Of a DNA stretch of 64,000 nt, positions 24,017 to 31,138 are shown piece after piece (position 1 is the first letter of the stretch; each line of letters opens with the position of its first letter). Source of the DNA: Plantactinospora endophytica (lineage in GTDB: Bacteria; Actinomycetota; Actinomycetes; Mycobacteriales; Micromonosporaceae). Where the stretch lies: contig NZ_BONW01000001.1 in the NCBI RefSeq assembly GCF_016862915.1, positions 558,001 through 622,000 on the forward strand, read 5' to 3'. The notes beneath the pieces are model-generated. The model was not told the origin of the DNA. It saw nothing but the letters and a program-made list of their open reading frames with translations, and did no database searches. Made by a program: the position numbers and the translations under genes.

Positions 24017-25426
24017 ATGCAGGAGATCGACGAGGACGGCGCCCGGAAGCTGCTGCGCCCGCTCGACGGCGATCCGGACCAGCCGTCGGCGGTGCGGGTC
24101 GAGACCCTGCTCCGGGCCGGCCGCCGTCGGGTCCGCCGTCGCCGGATGCTCGCCGGGGGCGGTCTGACCGCAGCCACCGCCGTCGTCCTGGTGGCGGTCC
24201 CGGTCGCGCTCGCGGCGGTACGCGACGCCGGCCCCGGCCAGGTCGCCCAGCCTGGCTACCCGACACCGGACGACCGGTACGCCACCGGCCTGACCCCGCC
24301 GCCGGTCCCGACCCGGTGCACGCCGTACCGCCTGCCGCTGCCGCCCGGCGCCACCGAGAGCCAGGTGCTCGACGGCGACCCGTCCGGCCGCTACCTGGTA
24401 GGCATCGCCCGCGACGGTCGGACGGCGCGTACCTGGACGCTGCGCTGGGACCGTGGCGTTCTGTCGGTGCTCGAACCGCCGACCACCGACCCGGCGCAAC
24501 TGCTGGTCAACTCGCAGGGAGTCGTCGCCGGCGACGGCATCGCGGTGCGCGACGGCACGGCGGTACGCGTCTCCTGGGTCTACCGGTACGGCCGCTACGT
24601 CGACCTGACCGACTCGGCCGGGAGCTATCTCGGCGACGTGCTGGACCTCAACGAACACGGTGACGTACTCGGCGGTGTCCGCACCCTCGCCCTACAGGGA
24701 AAGCCGGCCGGTACGAAGGGCGGCCCTCCGGAGCCGCCGGGTGGCCAGGGCGGAACGCCGGGGGACGGGGCCGGAGCGTCGACCCCGGCGCCGGGCGGTG
24801 GACGCTCCGACGACCACACCCTCGTCCCGGGGCGCCAGCCGGTGGTCTGGGCGGCGGACGCGGAGCGGAGCCCGACCAGGCTGGCCGGGGACGGCAGCGG
24901 AGAGCCGTACGTCACCGGGCTCGACGACGACGGGACGATGGTCGGGGGCACCGTGCAGTTCGGGGCCGACCGGGCGGCCCGGATGACGGTGTGGCCGCCG
25001 GACGGGAAGCGGCGGACCCTCGCACCTCCGCGTGGGCACGGTGTCAACCCCGGCCACCTGTCGATCCGGCATGGCTGGGTGCTCGGCTGGTCGTATCCGC
25101 CGGCCGGCGGCGAGGAGAAGGTCGTACCGACGCGGTGGAACCTGCGTACCGGCGAGGTGGCGCCGCTGACCGGGCTGGCCTGGGTGTCGGCGATCAACCG
25201 GTACGGCTGGGTGGCCGGGTTCGTCCGGGACGCGTCCGGGGTCGAGACTCCGGCGGTGCTGGCCGGGGAGCGGACGATCGTGCTCCCGATGCCGGCCGGG
25301 GCGGTACCCGGAAAGGAGGGACCGGCGGCGGTGAGCGTCAGCGACGACGGCCGGGTGGTCGGCGGCGTCGTCTCGGTCGCCCCGGACGACGCCGCCACCG
25401 CCGCCGTCCGCTGGACCTGCGAATAG
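24017..25426 (+). CDS. single-TM protein with repeat-rich exterior, partner of the second sigma factor
   Basis: The 469-residue protein mirrors the 2298-3470 partner. It has about 45 cytoplasmic residues ending in RAGRRRVRRRR, one membrane helix (about 47-67) and a large outer part. The outer part shows repeated motifs such as LDDDGTMVGGTVQF, INRYGWVAGFV and VSDDGRVVGGVV, the spaced G-x-V-x-G pattern of HAF-type repeats that form beta-propellers. A Gly/Pro-rich loop lies at about 235-275. It most likely modulates the sigma factor across the membrane, but no zinc anti-sigma motif exists, so this is inferred from position and topology. Confidence 0.75.
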   Translation: MQEIDEDGARKLLRPLDGDPDQPSAVRVETLLRAGRRRVRRRRMLAGGGLTAATAVVLVAVPVALAAVRDAGPGQVAQPGYPTPDDRYATGLTPPPVPTRCTPYRLPLPPGATESQVLDGDPSGRYLVGIARDGRTARTWTLRWDRGVLSVLEPPTTDPAQLLVNSQGVVAGDGIAVRDGTAVRVSWVYRYGRYVDLTDSAGSYLGDVLDLNEHGDVLGGVRTLALQGKPAGTKGGPPEPPGGQGGTPGDGAGASTPAPGGGRSDDHTLVPGRQPVVWAADAERSPTRLAGDGSGEPYVTGLDDDGTMVGGTVQFGADRAARMTVWPPDGKRRTLAPPRGHGVNPGHLSIRHGWVLGWSYPPAGGEEKVVPTRWNLRTGEVAPLTGLAWVSAINRYGWVAGFVRDASGVETPAVLAGERTIVLPMPAGAVPGKEGPAAVSVSDDGRVVGGVVSVAPDDAATAAVRWTCE

Positions 25427-25434
25427 ACCCGACG

Positions 25435-25472
25435 GGTACGGCGGGAGCCCCGCTCCGGGCCCCCGCCGTACC
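25435..25472. terminator. bidirectional terminator
   Basis: GGTACGGCGGG (25435-25445) pairs exactly with CCCGCCGTACC (25462-25472), with an inner hairpin-forming loop. It lies between the converging genes at 25426 and 25488 and can serve both strands. Confidence 0.75.
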
Positions 25473-25487
25473 ACCGATCGGACCAGG

Positions 25488-26999
25488 TCAGACGACCTTG
25501 ATGCTGCTCTGCGCCTCCAGCGGGCAGGGCTGGTTCGGGTCGAAGGTGATCTGGATGGCGCTGGCCACCATGAACCCGCCGACGGTCTGCGCGGCGATCT
25601 CGGCCGGGGTGCCCGGCGGTACCAGGTTGACGTCCTGGGCGAAGACGAAGACCCGCCAGATCCCGTACGGCGTCTGCTTGGCCTTCTCCAGCTCCGGCAG
25701 CGCGTTCCGCAGCGGCAGCCCGGCGGTGTACTCGCCGTCGCCCGGGCGCGCGTCGAAGCCGACCCCGTCGTCGGTCAGCGGCACCAGGAAGTAGAGCCCC
25801 TGCGGCGCCCGGAACAGGGCGAACGCGTACAGCTCCGGTCCCTTGTAGAGGATGCCGCCGGGCCGGGTGAAGGTGGACCGGACCCAGAGCAGATCCGGCG
25901 AGGTGACGGTGTCCGGGGTGACGACCTTGACCTCTTCGGTGACGTGCACGTTGGTCTGCCGCTCCGACACCCCGTGCTGGTACGTCGCCCCGGTGGTGAT
26001 CCGCTGGTACGACCATTCCACGTCGGTCCGGTACGCCCGCCCCGCGTGCGGCTCGTCGAGCAGCTTCCACCGCGCGTCGACCCGCTCGGCGGTGGTCAGC
26101 TCGCCGGGTGCCGGCGGGGTCGCCTCCTGCCCGCGCCAGTGCGGGTCGGCGTCGTCGGCGAGCCCGACCACCAGGGCACCGGAGGCGATCACTCCGGCCA
26201 CCCCGGCGACCGTGACTCCGCCCTTGAGCCCGTCGCCCGGGGCCGGCTTGCAGCACTCGACGCCGAGCCCCGGATCGGTCTCCTCGAACTTGCCCTTGAC
26301 GCCGACGTTGAAGGTGCCGCCGCCGATCGCCGCCGCGATGATCCCGACCAGGCTGGCGATGGCGAAGACGATCCAACCGAGGATCTTCCACCAGGGGTCG
26401 TCGAACGGCAGCTCGCCGTGCGTACCCGGGTACGCCGGGTTCGGCACCCAGACCATCGTGGCGCCGGTCGGCACGTACGGCCCGGTCCACGGTGGCCGTT
26501 CCTTGTCGTCGCCGGGCTTGTCACCCGGCCACCAGCCGCCCTTCGCCGGCGGGATCACGGTCGGCTTGGAGAGTTCGAGCCGGCCCTCCGGGATGGTCAC
26601 CGAGTAGGTGTCGGTGTTCTGGTCGTAGCGGGTCTGCGAGACGAAGATCTGCCGGATCGACCGGGCCGAGCTGTACCCGTCGGCTCGGGCCACGAAGCTG
26701 ACCAGCGGCTTGCCGGGCGAGGCGAGCTGGAAGTCGGCCGCCCAGGAGACCAGTACCGACGCCCCGGCCGGAATCCTGCCGAAGGTGTACGTCTGCCCGG
26801 TCACCACGATCCCCGGGTCGCCGACGCTCTCCAGATAGAGGGTGACGTTGGTCAGGTCGCCGCCGGAGGTGTTGGTGTAGTGGCAGGCGATCCGGAGCTT
26901 GTAGAGCGCGTTGTCGAAGATGCCGTCCGGCAGCATGGTGCTGGTCAGCGGCTCGATGGCGAACGGTCGGGTCTGCACCAGCATCGGCGTCGCGCTCAC
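25488..26999 (-). CDS. surface protein with Ig-like N-terminus, internal TM helix and choice-of-anchor-X-like C-terminus
   Basis: GTG 26999 overlaps the previous gene's stop (GTGA), giving 503 residues. Residues 1-150 are beta-rich and Ig-like (IACHYTNTSGGDLTNVTLYL). One membrane helix lies near 195-220 (KILGWIVFAIASLVGIIAAAI). The C-terminal 250 residues contain GVGFDARPGDGEYTAGLPL and end in the IQITFDPNQPCPLEAQSS strand, resembling the choice-of-anchor X family. There is no signal peptide, so the N-terminal part may be exported by another route or the topology may be inverted. The neighbour upstream is a Tat substrate with a related beta fold, and the two appear to work together. No enzymatic motif was found. 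Confidence 0.6.
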   Translation of the reverse strand: MSATPMLVQTRPFAIEPLTSTMLPDGIFDNALYKLRIACHYTNTSGGDLTNVTLYLESVGDPGIVVTGQTYTFGRIPAGASVLVSWAADFQLASPGKPLVSFVARADGYSSARSIRQIFVSQTRYDQNTDTYSVTIPEGRLELSKPTVIPPAKGGWWPGDKPGDDKERPPWTGPYVPTGATMVWVPNPAYPGTHGELPFDDPWWKILGWIVFAIASLVGIIAAAIGGGTFNVGVKGKFEETDPGLGVECCKPAPGDGLKGGVTVAGVAGVIASGALVVGLADDADPHWRGQEATPPAPGELTTAERVDARWKLLDEPHAGRAYRTDVEWSYQRITTGATYQHGVSERQTNVHVTEEVKVVTPDTVTSPDLLWVRSTFTRPGGILYKGPELYAFALFRAPQGLYFLVPLTDDGVGFDARPGDGEYTAGLPLRNALPELEKAKQTPYGIWRVFVFAQDVNLVPPGTPAEIAAQTVGGFMVASAIQITFDPNQPCPLEAQSSIKVV

Positions 27000-28039
27000 T
27001 TCTCCTCCTCCTTCCCGGCGACCACGGCGAGGGAGATGCCGCCGAGCAGCCGATCGCCGTCGCGTTCCAGTACCTCCACGAGCTGGTACTCCCCGGTGCC
27101 CAGCCCGGCGCCGCCGCGTACCGTCAGGTGCACCGGCACGCTGCGCCCGGCCGGTACCTCGACGACCAGCTCGGGGTCGCCGATCCCGTCGCCCGGGTCG
27201 GTGATCGGCTTGAGTGAGAAGCCGACCTCGACCACCGGCTTGCCGACCGGTCGCCGCTCGGCGAGGCCGAGCGTGTGCAGGGCCTCCTTGGACAGCTCGC
27301 CGCCGATCTCGGCGCTGATCCGGATCTGCTTCGGCGCCCGCTTCGCCGCGTTGACCGTCAGCGTCAGCTTGAAGTCGGACTTCCGGGCGCTGGCCAGCGT
27401 CAGGTTGCGCTGGGCCACGTTCGGGTAGCCGACCGGGTCGACGGCGTCGGGCAGGGCGGGGTCGCCGGGCAGGCTGGCGACGGCGACGAGGCACTCGTGC
27501 CCGTCGTTCACCGTGACCACGTTCCACGGCACCAGGCAGAGCACGTCCTGGGTGTCGCCCGCGTCGACGTCCGCGAACGCCGTGCCGATGAGGTTGAGGG
27601 TGCTGTAGAGCATCTGCACCGACGGGTTGCCCCAGTAGAACTTCACCTGGACGCCTACCGCGTCCTCCCGGCCGGTGTTCTGCACCCGGGCCCAGACGTA
27701 GGCGACGTCACCGGCGGCCGGGGTACCGGGTGCGCCGTTCGGGTCGGTGCCGGGCACCGCCCAGATGTCGGGGCTCAGCCACCAGTGCGGTGAGCCGTCC
27801 CGGATCAGCAGGTCCGCCCCGGTGGAGCGGAGCCGGGTTCCGGCGCCGGAGCTGGCCGACGCCGAGCCGACTCCGCCGCTGACCTGGCCGACGTCGGACG
27901 CCGGTGCGGCCTGGGCCGGAGCCGCGCCGGCCTGCCCGGGTACGCCGAGCGAGCCGAGCGCCACTGCGGCGGTGGTACCGCCGGAAATGCGGATGATGTC
28001 CCGCCGGGAAACCGGCAGGTTCTTCAGATGGTCGGTCAT
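26996..28039 (-). CDS. Tat-exported beta-sandwich protein
   Basis: From ATG 28039 the 347-residue protein has a twin-arginine signal (VSRRDIIRISGGTTAAVALG) ending near QAGAAPAQA, so it should be folded in the cytoplasm and exported. The mature part has WWLSPDIWAVPGTDPNGAP, then VAYVWARVQNTGREDAVGVQ, VKFYWGNPS and GHECLVAVAS. These are two or three Ig/CARDB-like sandwiches with many tryptophans, a pattern known from secreted proteins of unknown role. It overlaps the 25488-26999 gene by four bases, so both are made in equal amounts. The longer upstream frame is discarded because the Tat motif would then be internal. Confidence 0.7.
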   Translation of the reverse strand: MTDHLKNLPVSRRDIIRISGGTTAAVALGSLGVPGQAGAAPAQAAPASDVGQVSGGVGSASASSGAGTRLRSTGADLLIRDGSPHWWLSPDIWAVPGTDPNGAPGTPAAGDVAYVWARVQNTGREDAVGVQVKFYWGNPSVQMLYSTLNLIGTAFADVDAGDTQDVLCLVPWNVVTVNDGHECLVAVASLPGDPALPDAVDPVGYPNVAQRNLTLASARKSDFKLTLTVNAAKRAPKQIRISAEIGGELSKEALHTLGLAERRPVGKPVVEVGFSLKPITDPGDGIGDPELVVEVPAGRSVPVHLTVRGGAGLGTGEYQLVEVLERDGDRLLGGISLAVVAGKEEEK

Positions 28040-28460
28040 GTGGTCATTTCCCCCCTGATAGACCAGTACGCGTGGCGAGTGGTTGACCGGTTGCGCCAAT
28101 TGGTCCCGCCGCCCTGCTGCGAACAGGGCGGCGGCCATGACAAGAGTGGTCCGGAGATTGCACGTCTCGGGCGCCCGGCCGGGGGTCAGCCGGTGTCATC
28201 GTCCCATGTGGCCAGGGGATGGATGCCGATCTGTCGGCCTAGTGACTCCGGTCGGCCGGGGCGCCGGACGAATTGTCCGACCCAATTCCGTCGATCAGGT
28301 CGGGAAGAGTGGAAAACGTCGCCGGTCGCATTTTCCGCCACCGGTACGGGATTAGGCGCCGGCCCCGCCCGGCGGGTATCGGGCGGGGCCGTGCGGGTAC
28401 CGCTCGGGTTCTGCGGGGATTGGTCAGGAATGCGGGTACGGTCAGGAATGCGGGTACCGG
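28040..28460. other. 421-bp gap upstream of the Tat-protein gene
   Basis: No gene is recognisable. The right half holds the 28361-28390 hairpin and the 18-bp repeat at 28422-28463, both linked to the end of the SGNH hydrolase gene. The left half must contain the promoter for the minus-strand pair; on that strand GGGGG precedes the ATG at 28039. Nothing else stands out. Confidence 0.4.
28361..28390 (-). terminator. hairpin after the SGNH hydrolase gene
   Basis: GGCCCCGCCC (28361-28370) and GGGCGGGGCC (28381-28390) form a perfect 10-bp stem with a ten-base loop about 70 bp beyond the hydrolase stop. No T-run follows; a G+C hairpin terminator is the likely role. Confidence 0.6.
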
Positions 28461-28463
28461 TCA
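28422..28463. repeat. 18-bp tandem repeat reaching into the SGNH gene stop
   Basis: GGTCAGGAATGCGGGTAC occurs at 28422 and 28440, and a partial third copy (GGTCAGGACTTGCGGG) at 28459 contains the hydrolase stop codon. Slippage from the gene end probably produced the outer copies. Confidence 0.7.
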
Positions 28464-29285
28464 GGACTTGCGGGCGGCGGCGCGCAGTGCGGTTTCGACG
28501 ATGCCGGCGTACCCGACGTGTCCGGCCCGGTTCGGGTGGTACGACTCGCCGATCGGGTTCGACGTGCCGTTGAGCCACTCGACGTCGTCGCAGACGGCGT
28601 GCCCGGTGAACGGCCCGCGCGCGTCGACGAAGGCGAACCCGTGCGCGGCGGCCCGGGCCGCGATGGTGGTGGCCAGCAGGTCCGCCGCGGCGTTGAGTTC
28701 GGCCTGCTCACCGGGGGAGATCCGGGCGATGATGTTGCACTCCTCGCCGTTGAACAGGCGCGGATAGCCGACCACCGCGACCCGGGCGTTCGGGGCGAGG
28801 CTGCGGATCCGGGAGTAGAGCTGGTCCAGCCGACCCGGCAGGGTGTTCCGGATGGTGTTCTCGGCGGTGTCGATCTGGGACCAGCAGGTGGTGGGCCAGG
28901 GCAGCGCGCACTGCACGATCACCGACGACCAGCCGATGTCGTTGCCGCCGGCCTGGACCGTGACGTAGGTGGTGGCGGAGTTGAGGCTGCCGAGTTGGTT
29001 GCTCAGCACGTTCGAGATGGTGGCTCCGGCGCAGGCCGGGAAGTTGAGCGTGGCACCGAGCCGGGCCGCGTCGAGCACCGGGTACGAGTGCCGGGAGCGC
29101 TGGCAGGAGCCGCTGTCCGAGTAGTACTCGCGGGTGCCGGTGCCGGAGGCGTACGAGTCGCCGAGCGCGGTGTAGGTGCCCGCGTCGGCGTGTGCGGGCG
29201 CGGCGGCCAGCCCGACGGTGAGGGCGGTGACGAGCGGGACGGTGAGGGCGGCGAGCACAGGAACCAAGCGGCGGGTCAGCGACAA
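28461..29285 (-). CDS. secreted SGNH/GDSL-family hydrolase (esterase/lipase)
   Basis: The 274-residue protein begins with a Sec signal peptide (LAALTVPLVTALTVGLAAAP, cleavage near AHADA). All SGNH blocks are present: block I GDSYASGTGT (nucleophile Ser), block II glycine in ACAGATI, block III GGNDIG (Asn), and block V with Asp and His in GESYHPNRAGH. Cysteine pairs (GSCQRS with PACAG, QCALPWPTTC, EECN with AVCDD) match the disulfide-stabilised actinomycete lipase group that cleaves acyl esters outside the cell. The start is TTG 29285 with CAGGAGG upstream; no better ATG/GTG precedes the signal peptide. Confidence 0.9.
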   Translation of the reverse strand: MSLTRRLVPVLAALTVPLVTALTVGLAAAPAHADAGTYTALGDSYASGTGTREYYSDSGSCQRSRHSYPVLDAARLGATLNFPACAGATISNVLSNQLGSLNSATTYVTVQAGGNDIGWSSVIVQCALPWPTTCWSQIDTAENTIRNTLPGRLDQLYSRIRSLAPNARVAVVGYPRLFNGEECNIIARISPGEQAELNAAADLLATTIAARAAAHGFAFVDARGPFTGHAVCDDVEWLNGTSNPIGESYHPNRAGHVGYAGIVETALRAAARKS

Positions 29286-29471
29286 GGTTGGCCTCCTGAC
29301 ATAGGCAAAGGTAGATGCCAGGTTGGCAGATTCCTGCGTCGCGCGGAAGTAGCTGTGTAGGTTTCTTTCTCTGCGTTCACCCCTGGTTCGCGTACCGCCG
29401 GGTTTCGCTCGGTCGGCCCGTCCGGCCCGACCGGTGCGACGGTGCCGGACCGCTGTGCGGTGTCGGCCGGG

Positions 29472-31004
29472 TCAGCGGGCGGCGACGGCGTGGAAGCCGC
29501 CCGCCCTGGTACCGACGTAGATCCGGCCCTTCCAGACCGCCGGAGTCGACTCGATGCAGCCGCCGAGCTTGATCTTCCACAGTGGCTTCGGCGCGGCGGT
29601 GGTGTCGGCGACGTCGTACGCGTGCAGCACGCCGTTGCAGTCCCCGATCACCAGTACGTCGTCGACCACCACCGGCGACTGCCAGGTCGGGCCGGGCAGC
29701 TCGAACCGCCACCGTACGGTCCCGTCCGCCCGGTCGACCCCGAGCACCTCGCCGCCCTGGGTGTCGAAGATGGCGATGTCCTTGTGCAACGCCGGGCTGC
29801 CCCAGATGCCGGCCGGCTTGCGGGCGTGGTCGTCCACGTGCCACACGCTCGGGTTGTCCCTGCGCTTCGGGTCGAGCTTCATCATCTGCCCGACCTGCTT
29901 CGATCGGGCCGTCCCGCGCTCGTACTCCGACCCGACGTAGAGTGCGCCGGTCTCGTCGACCGCGATCGAGGCGTCGGTGTCGTCACCGGTCCAGAACCGG
30001 AACACCCGCTTGGGCTTGCGTCCCTGCTTCAGGCCGCTGATGTCCCAGCCCTGCACCAGCCCGCCGGAGTTGGCGAAGTAGACGACGTTGCCGACGACCG
30101 CCACCGAGTTCTCGATGGAGACCATCCGGTCGTCGACGTCGCGGAGCAGTTGCGCGTCCCAGCCGGGGGCGTTGAACACCAGTTTCGGCTTGACCGTCAC
30201 CTTGCCGTCGGCGGCGTACTTCCGGTTGAGCTTGACGATGTGGAACTGGCTGTTCTCGCCGCCGAGGAAAAGGTAGTCGTCGAGGATCAGGCCGGCGCCG
30301 TCGAAGTCGTCGTTCCACAGCGTCGGCGACACCGCCCGGGCGGACAGCTTCCACAGCTCGGTCGGCCTGCCCCGGTCGATCGCGATCACCCGGTAGAAGT
30401 TGTCCCGCGATCCGGAGTAGACCAGCGGGAACCCGTCCGGGTCGATGGTCACCGAGCCCTTGATGATGTCGCCGGTCGGGAAGTCCGGCAGGATCCGCTC
30501 GCCGCTCTCCGCGTCCAGGAAGTGGATCTTGTGGTCGTACGCCCCGAAGACCACCCAGGTCCGCCCGTCCCGCTCGAACACGGCCGGCTGGCCGGTCCAA
30601 CCGGTACCGCACCAGACCCGGGTGCCCTTCTCGTCGGTCGACTTGCCGCACAGGCCACCGCTGCGCGGAAACTGCCACTTCCGGGCCGGAGTCTTCCGGG
30701 GCATCGGCCCGGTGCCGTAGTACGTCCGGGTCGGATTGCCCCGGAAGGTCAGCAGCCCCTGGACCTTGCTCCCGTACGGCTTGCCGACCAGGGCCGGATC
30801 GGACCAGCCGGTGAACGCGGCGGGCTTGGCGTCACCCGAGGCGGCCGGGGTCGGGCTGGCGCTGCCCGACCAGCTCGGCGTGACCTCGCCGGGCGGGTCG
30901 CCGCCACCGGACTCGCAGGCGGTGAGGCCGAGCACGGCCACCAGGCCGACCACGGCAAGCCGGGTCGGTGCCGAGGCACTTCCTGAACGCAGTCGTCCGG
31001 TCAC
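29472..31004 (-). CDS. PQQ-like beta-propeller lipoprotein
   Basis: GTG 31004 starts a lipoprotein signal with lipobox LGLTAC (Cys about residue 30) and a proline/serine-rich linker. About 430 residues of repeated blades follow, such as DGRTWVVFGAYDHKIHFLDAE, PGPTWQSPVVVDDVLVIGD and WKGRIYVGTRAGGFHAV, the pattern of PQQ-binding-like (BamB-type) propellers. No quinoprotein catalytic residues (paired-cysteine ring or Asp-Glu metal site) are visible, so it is probably a binding or scaffold protein anchored outside the membrane. It lies between the SGNH hydrolase and the glycan synthase operon on the same strand, so a role in envelope polysaccharide is possible but unproven. Confidence 0.8.
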   Translation of the reverse strand: MTGRLRSGSASAPTRLAVVGLVAVLGLTACESGGGDPPGEVTPSWSGSASPTPAASGDAKPAAFTGWSDPALVGKPYGSKVQGLLTFRGNPTRTYYGTGPMPRKTPARKWQFPRSGGLCGKSTDEKGTRVWCGTGWTGQPAVFERDGRTWVVFGAYDHKIHFLDAESGERILPDFPTGDIIKGSVTIDPDGFPLVYSGSRDNFYRVIAIDRGRPTELWKLSARAVSPTLWNDDFDGAGLILDDYLFLGGENSQFHIVKLNRKYAADGKVTVKPKLVFNAPGWDAQLLRDVDDRMVSIENSVAVVGNVVYFANSGGLVQGWDISGLKQGRKPKRVFRFWTGDDTDASIAVDETGALYVGSEYERGTARSKQVGQMMKLDPKRRDNPSVWHVDDHARKPAGIWGSPALHKDIAIFDTQGGEVLGVDRADGTVRWRFELPGPTWQSPVVVDDVLVIGDCNGVLHAYDVADTTAAPKPLWKIKLGGCIESTPAVWKGRIYVGTRAGGFHAVAAR

Positions 31005-31138
31005 CGCAACAGTGTGCCCACCACGGGCAACCCCGTCAGCACCGCCATTCGGTCATTTCAATGTCGGATCGTTCCGGCATCCCAGTCTGATGATCGGTGG
31101 AGCCGGCATCCCGTGAACGGCGGAGCCCGGCCGACCCC

